64,000 nt of DNA from positions 1-64,000 of the forward strand of contig CAVVCU010000018.1 of assembly GCA_963746825.1 (NCBI GenBank). The letters run 5' to 3'. The stretch comes from JACVRW01 sp963746825 (GTDB lineage Bacteria > Actinomycetota > Thermoleophilia > Solirubrobacterales > Thermoleophilaceae). Positions 1 through 9,403 of the stretch are shown one piece after another; position 1 is the first letter of the stretch, and every line of letters begins with the position of its first letter. The position numbers and the translations under genes are program-made. Under the pieces are notes generated by a model. It ran no database searches, had not been told where the DNA came from, and saw only the letters and a program-made list of their open reading frames with translations.

Positions 1-78
1 GCGCGCTTGCCGCCAATCAACCTCGCCGCCCCGCCCCCGGCACGAACTACGGTCGCCGCTGGCCCGCCTCGCCCTGCC
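1..78. other. Window edge, no gene seen
   Basis: This is 78 bases of GC-rich sequence downstream of the ThyX-like gene. I see no start, RNA gene or repeat here. Confidence 0.5.
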
Positions 79-1656
79 TCAGGCGGTGAGCGAGGCGCGG
101 CGGGCTTCGCCGCGGATCTCCGACAGGATGCGCTCGAGGCGCGGCTCGGAGCTGTGGTCGACATGCGACATCGCCGCGGCCACCGCAGGATGGTGCTCGG
201 CGATCGCGGCGTGCATGGCCTGCGCAACCGCGCGGTAGCTCGAGTGGCCCTCGCGGGCCGAGCGCAGCTCCGTGAGGTGCATGGCCTCGCGAGCGTTGAG
301 ATCGAGGACGTAGCGGATGCGGTAGCCGAGGCAGACCGCGTAGGGGGCTTCCTCGGCGTGCCCGGCCTCGCGCAGGCGCTCGTATTCGGCACGCGAGCGC
401 TCGAGGGCCCGCGTGTAGAGGTCGCCGCAGCCGGCCGCGACAACCTCCTCGGGGATCTCGGCGCCGAGGTCGGGCGTCAGCGGCTGCCACTGGACGGTCA
501 GCATCCGGTGGCGCTGGAGGTCGCGGAAGGCGCCGTAGTCGGAGACGATCTCGAACCGGTAGCGCAGCGCCTCGAACCCGCGGCCAGGACGGTGGCGGCG
601 GTTCGCGCGCTCGCCCACGAGGTCGGCGAGCAGCGCGGCGCGCGCGTCGTCGTCGAGGGCCGCGACCGCGGCGAGCGTGCGCTCCTCGGGGGCGCCCGCG
701 GACTCGAAGAGCAGCGCGGCGAGCAGCTGGTCCTCGTCGCCGTCGACGCGGATCAGCTCCACCGAGGAGCGGGGCTCGGCGTCCTCGTCGCGGTCCAGGC
801 CGAGCCGGGCGGTCCAGCGCCGCTCGGCGGCGCGGCGCTCGCTCAAGTACTCGATCCAGACGTCGCCGCGGCCGGGGCGCTCGACCCGCGCCACGAAGCT
901 CGGGATGACGGCCTGCACCGCCTCGAGCATCCGCTGCCCGCAGACGCGCGCCTCCGGCAGCGGGTGCGCCAGCAGGTGCAGGATCAGCTGCTCGTAGGCC
1001 TGCCCGGTGGCGTAGATGCCCATGTGCGACAGCGACGCGGCGGGCAGCAGCCCGCGCAGCAGGTCCAGCGCCTTGGCCTTGACGGCGCGCCGGCGGACCG
1101 TCTCCGACTCGCCGGCGGCGGCCGGGAACGTCTGGTCCACCCAGGCGGCGACGCGCGGGAGCGCCTGCGAGTAGGCGCCGAACAGCGAGTCCATCGCGTG
1201 CTCATACTCGGGGCCCAGTGCCGCGTCGCGGTAGTAGCGGTAGCCGCCGCCGGGTATCGGCGCGTCGTAGGCGATGTAGCGCGTGGACTGCTCGAGATAG
1301 GCCGCGAGCCGCGGGCGTTGCAGGAGCTTCGTCAGCACGTTCGAGCACCACTCGACCGCGATGTGCGCGCCGCCGAGTTGGGCCACCGAATCGTCGCCGT
1401 AGCCGACGAAGATGCGCTCGAAGAGCTCGGCCGCGCGGGCGCCCTCGACGCCCTCGCCGGCGTTCGCGCGCGGCGGCAGCGAATCCGCGAACTCGTCGAG
1501 GAAGAGCCGCCGCAACGTGCCGGGATAGCGCGAGTAGCGGGCGAACATCGCCGCCTTGGCCGTCTCCGGCAGGTCCACGAGCGCGAACACCGGACCATCG
1601 GTGTTCGAGAAGTGCGGCGCCAGACGGGCGCGCTCAACCGGCGTGAACTCTTCCAC
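79..1656 (-). CDS. Two-half ThyX-like (FAD-dependent thymidylate synthase family) protein
   Basis: The 525-residue product is about twice the length of a classical ThyX, and both halves carry pieces of the ThyX signature. The first half has QRPRLAAYLEQSTRY near residues 112-126, which resembles RHRxxSxxEQSTRY with the His replaced by Pro. The second half has QRHRMLTV near residue 385, which keeps RHR but loses the conserved Ser and the following Arg. ThyX proteins convert dUMP to dTMP using FAD, NADPH and methylenetetrahydrofolate. Whether this duplicated form does so is uncertain, because neither half has a complete motif. The ATG start gives a 38-bp divergent gap to the next gene. Confidence 0.75.
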   Translation of the reverse strand: MEEFTPVERARLAPHFSNTDGPVFALVDLPETAKAAMFARYSRYPGTLRRLFLDEFADSLPPRANAGEGVEGARAAELFERIFVGYGDDSVAQLGGAHIAVEWCSNVLTKLLQRPRLAAYLEQSTRYIAYDAPIPGGGYRYYRDAALGPEYEHAMDSLFGAYSQALPRVAAWVDQTFPAAAGESETVRRRAVKAKALDLLRGLLPAASLSHMGIYATGQAYEQLILHLLAHPLPEARVCGQRMLEAVQAVIPSFVARVERPGRGDVWIEYLSERRAAERRWTARLGLDRDEDAEPRSSVELIRVDGDEDQLLAALLFESAGAPEERTLAAVAALDDDARAALLADLVGERANRRHRPGRGFEALRYRFEIVSDYGAFRDLQRHRMLTVQWQPLTPDLGAEIPEEVVAAGCGDLYTRALERSRAEYERLREAGHAEEAPYAVCLGYRIRYVLDLNAREAMHLTELRSAREGHSSYRAVAQAMHAAIAEHHPAVAAAMSHVDHSSEPRLERILSEIRGEARRASLTA

Positions 1657-1694
1657 CCGCCCGACCTTAGCGACGGATTCGGCAGAATCCCCCG

Positions 1695-2093
1695 ATGGGC
1701 ATCCCCGTTACCGGAGTGAGCGAGCTTGTCTTGGAGGTGGTCGACCTCGAGGCTTCCGAGGCGTTCTACGCGGGCGTGCTCGGGCTGCCGGTGGTCGACC
1801 GCTGGCCGGATCGCGAGGCGATCTGGCTGATGGCCGGTGATCGCACCCGGATCGGACTCTGGCGCCCACAGGTCGGGCTGCTGGGGAGCCGCGGGGGCGT
1901 GCACGTGCACTTCGCGATGCACATCGCCGAGGCGGATTTCGACGACGCGGTCGCGAGCCTGCGCGCCGCCGGCGTCGCGGTCACCGAGCACGCGTTCGGC
2001 ACCCGCCCCGCCTCGCGCGCGGCCTACGTCAACGACCCCGACGGGCACCTCGTCGAGTTGTGGACGTGGGACGTGGCCGGCCATCTGGCGTGA
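1695..2093 (+). CDS. VOC/glyoxalase-fold protein
   Basis: This is a 132-residue single VOC module. It opens with a typical beta strand (VSELVLEVVDLEASEAFYAG) and ends with the family hallmark DPDGHLVELW. Candidate metal ligands are His in the HVHFAMHI strand and Glu in VELW. VOC proteins include glyoxalases, dioxygenases and resistance proteins, and the substrate cannot be told here. The gene is divergent from the ThyX-like gene and converges on the next one with an 18-bp gap. Confidence 0.8.
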   Translation: MGIPVTGVSELVLEVVDLEASEAFYAGVLGLPVVDRWPDREAIWLMAGDRTRIGLWRPQVGLLGSRGGVHVHFAMHIAEADFDDAVASLRAAGVAVTEHAFGTRPASRAAYVNDPDGHLVELWTWDVAGHLA

Positions 2094-2111
2094 CGCGCCG
2101 TGGCGCGATAA

Positions 2112-3287
2112 TCACGGCGGCAGGCAGTCCAGCCGCCGCCCGTCGAGCACGCCCGCGCTCGCCGTGGCCGAGACGAGCCGCCGCAGCACGTGGACGCGCT
2201 TGCCGCTGAGCCCGAGCTTGACGCCGAGCTTGACCGAGACCGAGGCGCCGCGCGAGCGGTCCTCGACCGCGGAGACCGAGCGCTCGACGATGCCGTGCGA
2301 CGCGATCCGGTTGACGACGGCCTGCTTGGCGGCGCCGCCGGGCATCGTCCACGCCGCGGCCGAGTCGATCAGCGACTCGGCAACAGCCAGATTCGCCGGG
2401 TCGCGCAGGTCGAGCCGCCCGACGGTCTCGGTCACCTGCTTGCCGCCGAGCGCGATCGTCGCGTCGCGCAGGACGAGCTCGCGCGGGCGGCCGTCGCGCG
2501 AGCGGGTGAACTCGACGATCCAGTCCTTGCGCCCCGCCGAGGCCACCGGCGCCATGAACGGGACGGTCACCTCGCCGCGGTCGAGCGTCATGCGCGAGTA
2601 GGTCGTGAGCGAGCCGTCGCGCGAGCGCTTGGCGCCGACGGCCATCTGCGCCGCCGCGCCGGCGCCCGCGAGCTGCGCGCCTCCGCGGCTCTCCGACCCC
2701 GCCGAGACCCCGACCGAGGCGGCCACCTCGCTCCCCAGCTCACCCGACTGCCACGTCGACGGCCAGCGCTTGAAGTCGGCCCCGTTGCGCAGCGCGTGCG
2801 CGAGGAAGCGGCCGGCCGTCGCCTGGTCGGGAAAGACCCAGCCGGCCGCGCCCTGGATGCGCGCCCGGACCGTGCCCTCCGGCCCGCCTTCGAGCCGCAG
2901 CGGGCCGAGGTTGCCGCCGAACCCGCCCGCGGTCAGGCCGCCGCTCACCCCGGCGGTCCGCACGACCGACACCGTCCCGTCCGATTGTGGCGTGACGGTC
3001 AGCACCCACTTGCCACCGACCTCGGCGATCAGGATCGAGACCGAGCCCTCGCCGCCCTTGGTCTCCGAGCGCAGCGGGCACGGCGCCAGCCCGACGCGCC
3101 GCGCATCCCCGGAGGTGCAGACGTCGCCGCCGACCAGACAGATCCCGTGCTTGATCTCCCGGACGACCCGGCCGGCGATCGAGGGGGCACCCACCGCCGG
3201 CCCGGCGAACATGAACACCGCCGCCAAGAGGGCGATGACGGCGAGGTATTCGATTGTCGCCTGACCGGCGGCGGGGCGCGATCGCAC
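2112..3287 (-). CDS. Secreted protein with pilin/Tad-like N-terminus
   Basis: The 391-residue product has a short charged N-terminus followed by GQATIEYLAVIALLAAVFMF, the pattern of Flp/TadE-type class III signal regions (G, then E at +5 before a hydrophobic helix). The rest is a glycine- and serine-rich extracytoplasmic domain with no motif I recognise; Cys pairs near residues 50-70 may form disulfides. A GTG start is used. A small G/C-rich inverted repeat (3286-3305) overlaps the start codon and could affect translation. The gene follows nuoN on the same strand after 36 bp and may be read from the same transcript. Confidence 0.6.
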   Translation of the reverse strand: MRSRPAAGQATIEYLAVIALLAAVFMFAGPAVGAPSIAGRVVREIKHGICLVGGDVCTSGDARRVGLAPCPLRSETKGGEGSVSILIAEVGGKWVLTVTPQSDGTVSVVRTAGVSGGLTAGGFGGNLGPLRLEGGPEGTVRARIQGAAGWVFPDQATAGRFLAHALRNGADFKRWPSTWQSGELGSEVAASVGVSAGSESRGGAQLAGAGAAAQMAVGAKRSRDGSLTTYSRMTLDRGEVTVPFMAPVASAGRKDWIVEFTRSRDGRPRELVLRDATIALGGKQVTETVGRLDLRDPANLAVAESLIDSAAAWTMPGGAAKQAVVNRIASHGIVERSVSAVEDRSRGASVSVKLGVKLGLSGKRVHVLRRLVSATASAGVLDGRRLDCLPP

Positions 3288-3323
3288 ACCCCTCAGAGGG
3301 GGGTGGCGGAAAAGTTCGCCCCT

Positions 3324-4973
3324 CTACAGCAGCGACTGGATCGCGCCGCCCGCGTCCTGGGCGACGTCGAACAGCGGCTCGGGATAGATCCCGAAGACGA
3401 CCGTGAGCAGCGCGCACACGATGGCGACGATGACGACCTCGGGCTGGAAGCGCCCGCGGTCGCGCTCGCGCAAGGCATCGTCACGGTCGGCGTCGAAGTC
3501 CGACGCGACGACCGCCGCCGAATCCGAGCCCGCCACGACGGCGCCGGGTTCACGGCCGGCCGCGCGGTCCTCGTCGTCAGCCTCGGGCGAGCCGCCGGCG
3601 ATCACGGGCCGCGCGCGCGTCAGCGGCGCCGGAGCCTCGGACGGCGAGCGCATCCAGACCGCGGCGACGACCCGCAGGTAGTAGGCCAAGGACACCGCGG
3701 AGCCGAGCACGATCACGATGCCGAGCCAGGCGTAGCCGTTGTTGACGGCGGCGTTGATCAGGTAGATCTTGCCGAAGAAGCCCACCGTCGCCGGGAAGCC
3801 GGCCAGCGCCAGCATGGCGATCGTCATCGGCCACGCCAGCAAAGGACGATCACGGCCGAGGCCATACAGCGACGAGATGTCGTCGCCCAGCCCGGCCTCG
3901 CGCTCACGCGCGGTGATGACCGCGAACGCGGCCAGGTTCATCAGCACATAGGCGAACAGGTAGAAGACCGTGGCCGAGATTCCGAGCTGGGTCGTGACGA
4001 CGACGCCCGCGAGCATGTAGCCGGCCTGCGCCACGGACGAGTAGGCCAGCATCCGCTTCAAAGACGACTGACCGATCGCGCCCACGTTGCCGACGACGAT
4101 CGTGATCACGGCCAGAGTGGCGAACGCCGGCGCCCAGGTCGTGGCCGCCGAGATCAGCGCGACGTCGAAGAGCCGCAGCAGCACGCCGAACGCCGCCGCC
4201 TTGGTCGCGACCGCCATGAAGCCCGTGACCGGCGTCGGCGCGCCCTCGTAGACGTCCGGCGTCCACTGGTGGAACGGCGCCACCGAGGCCTTGAACGCCA
4301 GCCCCGCCATCACCAGCGCCACGCCCGTCAGGAACAGCACGTCGTCGGCCAGCGACTCGCCCGCCGCGGCGACGTCCGCGTAGTTCGTCCCACCCGCGGC
4401 GCCGTACAGCAGCGCGAGGCCATACAGCAGCGTCGCCGAGCCGACCGAGCCGATGATCAAGTACTTCAGGCCGGACTCCAGCGACTGCTCGCGCCGCATG
4501 TGCGTCGCACACAGCACGTAGAGCGGGATCGACAACAGCTCGAAGCCGATGAACAGCACCACCAGGTCGTTGGCCGCGACCAGCACGACCATGCCCAGGA
4601 TCGAGGTCAGCAGCAGCGCGAAGTACTCGCCCTCGCCCGCCTCGGTGGTCGCGGCCGAGCGCCAGGACAAGAGCACCGCGGCGATGCCGCCGACCACGAA
4701 GATCATCGTCAGCGCCAGCGTCAGGTTGTCGACCACCATCGCGTCGGCCACGATCGTTTCGTTGATGTCCCACTGCCAGACGCCGAGCCCGGCGGTCACC
4801 GCCAGCGTCACGATCGTCAGCACCGGCACGACCGTCGTGCGCACGAACCCCGATCGCGCCAGCCCGACCAGCAGCACCACGCAAACGCCCACGGTCAGCG
4901 CGACCATCGGCGACAGCGCCTCCCAGTCGATCGGCGGCCCCTTCACCGTCGCCTGCGCGAGAAGCCCCGTCAT
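3324..4973 (-). CDS. nuoN: NADH-quinone oxidoreductase subunit N
   Basis: This is one of the three antiporter-like, proton-pumping membrane subunits of complex I (549 residues, about 14 helices). The helix-5 acidic residue is kept in FIGFELLSIPLYVL, and the helix-7/8 region has FKASVAPFHQWTPDVYEGAP with the channel Lys and His. A hydrophilic insertion with DADRDDALRERDRG lies between the last two helices and is unusually long. It is the last gene of the nuo operon, and its ATG overlaps the nuoM stop by 4 nt. Confidence 0.95.
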   Translation of the reverse strand: MTGLLAQATVKGPPIDWEALSPMVALTVGVCVVLLVGLARSGFVRTTVVPVLTIVTLAVTAGLGVWQWDINETIVADAMVVDNLTLALTMIFVVGGIAAVLLSWRSAATTEAGEGEYFALLLTSILGMVVLVAANDLVVLFIGFELLSIPLYVLCATHMRREQSLESGLKYLIIGSVGSATLLYGLALLYGAAGGTNYADVAAAGESLADDVLFLTGVALVMAGLAFKASVAPFHQWTPDVYEGAPTPVTGFMAVATKAAAFGVLLRLFDVALISAATTWAPAFATLAVITIVVGNVGAIGQSSLKRMLAYSSVAQAGYMLAGVVVTTQLGISATVFYLFAYVLMNLAAFAVITAREREAGLGDDISSLYGLGRDRPLLAWPMTIAMLALAGFPATVGFFGKIYLINAAVNNGYAWLGIVIVLGSAVSLAYYLRVVAAVWMRSPSEAPAPLTRARPVIAGGSPEADDEDRAAGREPGAVVAGSDSAAVVASDFDADRDDALRERDRGRFQPEVVIVAIVCALLTVVFGIYPEPLFDVAQDAGGAIQSLL

Positions 4974-6433
4974 CGCGACACCACCGCACTGACCGTCGCC
5001 CTGACGGCCTCCTCACCCGACTCCAGCGCGAGCTGGGGATAGAGCGCGAAGGCCAGGATGGCGACCACCAGCGGGACGAGCACGACCCCGTCCCGTACAG
5101 AAAGCTCGAACGAGTCCACCCGCGGGCCGACCCGGTTGTGCATCGAGCGGATGTACATGCGCAGCGCGTAGACCGAGGCCAGCACGACGCCGATCGAGGC
5201 GACGATCGCGATCGCCTGCTCGGCGCTGAAGGCGCCCAGCAGGATCAGGAACTCGCCCGCGAAGTTCGCCGAGCCGGGCATCGCCAGGGTCGCCAGCGCG
5301 GTGATCAGGAACAGCACGGCCAGGATCGGCGCCCGGAAGGCGATCCCGCCGTAGTCGCGGATGTCCTCCGACCCTTCGGCGCGTTCGGCCAGCAGCACGA
5401 TCACGAAGAACAGCGGCGCGACCACGAGCCCGTGGTTGACCGATTGCAGCAGCGCGCCCTGGGCGCCCTGGCCGGCGGCGTCGATGGCGAAGATCCCGAG
5501 CGTGATGAAGCCGAGCTGGGCGACCGATGAGTAGCCGAGGATCAGTCGCGCGTTGGTCTGCGTGAAGGCCTGAACCGAGCCGTAGAGGATCGAGAGCACG
5601 GCCAGGATCAGCAGCACGGTGTGGAAGTCCGCCACCGCGGCCGGGAACAGCGGCAGCACGAGCTTGAGGAACCCGTAGGCCGCGACCTTCGAGACGACGC
5701 CGGAGAAGAACGCGAGCGCCGGCAGCGGCATCGTCCGGTAGGCGTCCGGCATCCAGCCGTGGAACGGGAACGCCGGCATCTTGATCAGGAAGGCCAGCGC
5801 GAACGTGACGAAGATCCACTTCTGCGTGGACTCCGGCAGCGGGTTGGCCTGCAGGTCGGACAGCACGAACGACAGCCGGCCGGTCTCCGTGCCCGTCAGC
5901 ACCGCGGTGGCGACCGCGCCCGCGAGCATCAGCAGCGAGCCGACGAGCGTGTAGATGACCATCTTCAGCGCCGCCGCCACGCGGTCCGGACCGCCCCACT
6001 GGCCGACCAGGAAGTAGAACGGCACCAGCATCAGGTCGAAGAAGAGGACGAACAGCGCGAGGTCCTGGGCCACGAACGCGCCCAGCACGGCGGTCTCGCC
6101 TAGCGCCATGTGGAAGGAGAACAGCCCGCCGCGCTGCTCCGGCGGGCGCATCGCCAGCCACAGCGAGCACGCGAACGCGACCACGGTGGTCAGCAGCACG
6201 AGCCACAGGTTGAGCCCGTCGATGCCGAGCTTGTAGCGGATCCCGAGCGCTTCGATCCAGGTGTCGTCGGTGACGTATTGGAGCCCGCCCGCGGTGTCGA
6301 ACTCGGTGAGCAGCATGACCGCGTAGACCAGCGGCACGAGCGTCGCGATGACGCCGATGACGCGCGGGTTGAACGCGCTCAGCAGTCCGCAGACGAGCGG
6401 GAAGAAGACGAGGATGGTCAGGTGGAGCGTCAT
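4970..6433 (-). CDS. nuoM: NADH-quinone oxidoreductase subunit M
   Basis: This is an antiporter-like proton-pumping subunit of complex I (487 residues). The start is the ATG at 6433, which overlaps the nuoL stop (ATGA). The reading frame stays open upstream, but that stretch is a shadow of nuoL. LAFLIKMPAFPFHGWMPDAY carries the conserved channel Lys and His. The helix-5 acidic residue is Asp rather than Glu (FFDLMLVPFYFLVG), a conservative change at a position that is Glu in E. coli NuoM. Confidence 0.95.
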   Translation of the reverse strand: MTLHLTILVFFPLVCGLLSAFNPRVIGVIATLVPLVYAVMLLTEFDTAGGLQYVTDDTWIEALGIRYKLGIDGLNLWLVLLTTVVAFACSLWLAMRPPEQRGGLFSFHMALGETAVLGAFVAQDLALFVLFFDLMLVPFYFLVGQWGGPDRVAAALKMVIYTLVGSLLMLAGAVATAVLTGTETGRLSFVLSDLQANPLPESTQKWIFVTFALAFLIKMPAFPFHGWMPDAYRTMPLPALAFFSGVVSKVAAYGFLKLVLPLFPAAVADFHTVLLILAVLSILYGSVQAFTQTNARLILGYSSVAQLGFITLGIFAIDAAGQGAQGALLQSVNHGLVVAPLFFVIVLLAERAEGSEDIRDYGGIAFRAPILAVLFLITALATLAMPGSANFAGEFLILLGAFSAEQAIAIVASIGVVLASVYALRMYIRSMHNRVGPRVDSFELSVRDGVVLVPLVVAILAFALYPQLALESGEEAVRATVSAVVSR

Positions 6434-8442
6434 GCCGAGATCAGGAAGTAGGCGCCGAGTCCGGTGAGGCCGACGAGCAGCAGCGCGGCGTAGTAACGCA
6501 GGTAGCCGGACTGGATGCCGCGCACCGCGGCCGACAGCGCGCGCACGGCGCCGGTCGAGCCGCCGACGAGCGCGCCGTTGACGAACACGCGCTCGATCGT
6601 GCTGTTGGCGAAGCGCCCGAACCAGGCGACCGGGCGGACGATCAGGAAGTCGATCGCCTCGTCGAAGTACCACTTGTTGACGAAGAACTTGTGCAGGCCG
6701 GAGAAGCGCTCGCGGATGCCGACCGGCAGCCGGTCGTCACCCCACAGGCGCCACGCGAGCGCGATGCCCGCGAGCCCGATGACGGCGCCCACGACCAGCC
6801 CGATCCACTCCTGCGTCGCCGACGGCTCGAGCTCCTCGTAGAGCTCGGAGTCGGCGAACGTCGGCTCGAGGAAGTGGTGCAGCTCGCCCGTGACGCCCGG
6901 GACCTGCAGCAAGCCGCCGATGAGCGCCAGCACCGCCAGCGCGCCCATGGCCAGCTTCATCGGCATGGCGCGCTCGGCGATGTGATGCTCGGGGCCGGGG
7001 AAGCCGACGTCGGTGTCCTCGACCTCGCCCGTGGCCGGGTTGGTCGGCTCAGGCGCATGGTAGAGGTGGCCGTGGGAGAGCTCCTCGGCCTCCGGGACCA
7101 TCTCGCCGGTAAAGGCCCGGAAGATCATCCGGAACGTGTAGACGGCGGTCATGAACGCGCCGAGGTAGCCGATCACGCCGAGCGCGGTGTGCCAGCCCGC
7201 TCGCTCGAACTCGAGCGAGAGGATCTCGTCCTTGGAGAAGAAGCCCGAGAACGGCGGGATGCCAGATAGCGCGAGGCCGCCGATCACCATGCAGCCGAAC
7301 GTGAACGGCATCACCTTGCGGAAGCCGCCCATGCGGTCGAGGTCCTGGACGCCGCCCATGGCCGAGATCACCGAGCCGGCGGCCATGAACAGCAGCGCCT
7401 TGAAGAAGGCGTGCGTCATCAGGTGGAACATGCCGGCGGCGTAGGCGGCCGAGCAGACCGCCATCATCATGTAGCCGATCTGGGACATCGTCGAGTAGGC
7501 GATGACCCGTTTGAGGTCGGTCACCACGAGCCCGATCGTGGCCGCGATGAAGAGCGTCGCGCAGCCGAGGATCGCGCCCACGGCGGCCGCATCGGGGGCG
7601 TGTTCGTAGAGCGGGTGCAGGCGGGCGATCAAGTAGACGCCGGCGGTCACCATCGTGGCGGCGTGGATCAGCGCGGAGACCGGCGTCGGGCCCTCCATGG
7701 CGTCCGGGAGCCACGTGTGCAGCGGGACCTGGGCGGACTTGGCGAAGGCGCCGACGAGCAGCAGCAGACAGCCCGCGACGAGCTCGGGCTGGTTGATCGT
7801 GAAGACGCCGGCGTCGACCTCCTCGAACGTCTGCAGGAAGTCGAGCGTCCCGGTGCCCGTGAAGATGAAGTACGTGCCGAGCACGAGCCCGACGTCGCCG
7901 AGCACGTTGATCACGAACGCCTTGATGCCGGCGGCGGTCGCGGTCGTGCGCCGGTACCAGAACGAGATCAGGAAGTACGACGCCGCGCCGACGAACGCCC
8001 AGCCCACGATCAGCAGGAAGAAGTTCGCCGCCAGGACCAGCAGCAGCATGCTGAAGACGAAGAAGTTGAGGTAGGCGAAGAAGCGCGTGTAGCCGCGGTC
8101 GCCACCCATGTAGGCGACCGAGTAGAGGTGGATCAGCGTCGAGACGCCGGCCACCACGAGGCACATCAGGGTCGACAGCGGGTCGATCAGGATCGAGATC
8201 TGCGCATCCACGCCGACGGTCGAGGCGTAGTCCCAGCCCACCGAGACGACCTGGCGCTCCTCCTCGCCGCGATCCGACAGCGCCAGCAGCATGCTGACCG
8301 CCGCCAGGAACGAGAGGAAGATCGCCAGCGTGCCGAGCACGCCGTGCACGCGCGACGGCAGCAGTTTGGACGTCAGCCCGATCAGGATCGCGCCCGCGAG
8401 CGGGAAGATCAGGATGAGCCAGCCGGAGGTGGTGAGGCTCAC
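6430..8442 (-). CDS. nuoL: NADH-quinone oxidoreductase subunit L
   Basis: This is the distal antiporter-like subunit of complex I (670 residues), with the long C-terminal lateral helix that braces the membrane arm. FAKSAQVPLHTWLPDAMEGP and LIHAATMVTAGVYLIAR are near-invariant blocks. The helix-5 Glu of the usual GWEGVG motif is Ala here (GWAFVGAASYFLISFWY), so this half-channel lacks its standard acidic residue. It overlaps nuoK and nuoM by 4 nt on either side. Confidence 0.96.
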   Translation of the reverse strand: MSLTTSGWLILIFPLAGAILIGLTSKLLPSRVHGVLGTLAIFLSFLAAVSMLLALSDRGEEERQVVSVGWDYASTVGVDAQISILIDPLSTLMCLVVAGVSTLIHLYSVAYMGGDRGYTRFFAYLNFFVFSMLLLVLAANFFLLIVGWAFVGAASYFLISFWYRRTTATAAGIKAFVINVLGDVGLVLGTYFIFTGTGTLDFLQTFEEVDAGVFTINQPELVAGCLLLLVGAFAKSAQVPLHTWLPDAMEGPTPVSALIHAATMVTAGVYLIARLHPLYEHAPDAAAVGAILGCATLFIAATIGLVVTDLKRVIAYSTMSQIGYMMMAVCSAAYAAGMFHLMTHAFFKALLFMAAGSVISAMGGVQDLDRMGGFRKVMPFTFGCMVIGGLALSGIPPFSGFFSKDEILSLEFERAGWHTALGVIGYLGAFMTAVYTFRMIFRAFTGEMVPEAEELSHGHLYHAPEPTNPATGEVEDTDVGFPGPEHHIAERAMPMKLAMGALAVLALIGGLLQVPGVTGELHHFLEPTFADSELYEELEPSATQEWIGLVVGAVIGLAGIALAWRLWGDDRLPVGIRERFSGLHKFFVNKWYFDEAIDFLIVRPVAWFGRFANSTIERVFVNGALVGGSTGAVRALSAAVRGIQSGYLRYYAALLLVGLTGLGAYFLISA

Positions 8443-8738
8443 CCTTGCAGCTCCCGCAGCTCGTCGACGTCGATCGGCAGCCGCCGCCGGTAGATGGCGA
8501 CGACGAGGCCGAGGCCGACGGCGACCTCGCAGGCCGCGACGACCATCACCATCAACGCGAAGATCTGGCCGCCCATGTCCCCGTGGGCGCGCGCAAAGGC
8601 GACCAGTGCGAGGTTCGAGGCGTTGAGCATCAGCTCCAGGCAGAGCAGCACGACGAGTGGGTTGCGGCGCGTGAGCACGCCGCCGGCGCCGATGCAGAAG
8701 ATCAGCGCCGAGACGACCAGGTACCAGTGCAGCGACAT
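8439..8738 (-). CDS. nuoK: NADH-quinone oxidoreductase subunit K
   Basis: This is a small three-helix membrane subunit of complex I (99 residues). Both conserved membrane glutamates are present, in LLCLELMLNASNL (about residue 35) and AACEVAVGLGLVV (about residue 71). It starts with ATG at 8738, sharing one base with the nuoJ stop (TGATG). The longer open frame upstream is an artefact of reading nuoJ in another phase. Confidence 0.96.
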   Translation of the reverse strand: MSLHWYLVVSALIFCIGAGGVLTRRNPLVVLLCLELMLNASNLALVAFARAHGDMGGQIFALMVMVVAACEVAVGLGLVVAIYRRRLPIDVDELRELQG

Positions 8739-9358
8739 CAGCGCTGAGCCGGTCCGCCGGCCTCGATCATCGTGCCCTCGGGCTCCTCGCCCTTGTTGAG
8801 CGGGGTGCGCGGCGCCTCGCTGACCGAGATCTCGCGCACGTCGGCGAGTCCGCTGCGGCGGCGGGCGAGGATGACCGCGCCGACGGCCGCGATCAACAGC
8901 AGCAGCGACGCGACCTCGAAGGCCACGAGGTAGTCGGTCAGGAACGCCTGCCCGACCGCGGACGGCTCGCCGAACGGCGCGGCGTAGGGCGCGCCTTCGG
9001 TGCCGAGCGCCTCGACCCCCGACCCGATCAGCGCGATCGCCAGCTCGACGAACAGCGCGAACGCGAACAGCACGGACACAATCCGCAGCCCGCGCCCGGA
9101 ACGGCCGGCCAGCCCGGCCTCCATGCCGCCCACGTAGCCGACGACGAAGACGTAGAGCACCATCACCGCGCCGGCGTAGACGATCACCTGCGCCGCGGCG
9201 ACGAACTCCGCCCGCAGCAGCAGGAACAGCATGGCCAGGAAGATCAGGTGGCAGACGAGCGAGAGCACGCTGTAGAACGCGTCGCGCAGCATCACCGTGC
9301 CGGCGGCACCGGCCACGGCCCCGATTGCGGCAAAGAAGAAGAAGAGCTCCGCCATCAC
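8738..9358 (-). CDS. nuoJ: NADH-quinone oxidoreductase subunit J
   Basis: This is a membrane subunit of complex I (206 residues) with five predicted helices. AAQVIVYAGAVMVLYVFVVG is the characteristic helix-3 region with the pi-bulge Tyr/Gly pattern, important for coupling. The C-terminal tail (RREISVSEAPRTPLNKGEEP-like) is hydrophilic and longer than in E. coli. A 45-bp gap separates it from nuoI, the largest gap in the operon. Confidence 0.93.
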   Translation of the reverse strand: MMAELFFFFAAIGAVAGAAGTVMLRDAFYSVLSLVCHLIFLAMLFLLLRAEFVAAAQVIVYAGAVMVLYVFVVGYVGGMEAGLAGRSGRGLRIVSVLFAFALFVELAIALIGSGVEALGTEGAPYAAPFGEPSAVGQAFLTDYLVAFEVASLLLLIAAVGAVILARRRSGLADVREISVSEAPRTPLNKGEEPEGTMIEAGGPAQR

Positions 9359-9403
9359 CTAGTTCGGTCGGATGATCGGGGTGGGGTGGAGGGGCCGCAT
9401 GCC

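Noticed and set aside
7..1719. Plus-strand 570-codon frame antisense to the ThyX-like gene
   Set aside because: Same cause. The minus strand has recognisable ThyX motifs and the plus frame has none.
3286..3305. Hairpin after nuoN as a terminator
   Set aside because: It has no T-tract, a tiny loop, and overlaps the start codon of the next same-strand gene.
2190..5042. Very long plus-strand open frame (950 codons) antisense to nuoN and the pilin-like gene
   Set aside because: It is a GC-bias shadow: composition is dominated by Arg, Asp, Gln and His, with no domain, and the other strand holds clear complex I sequence.
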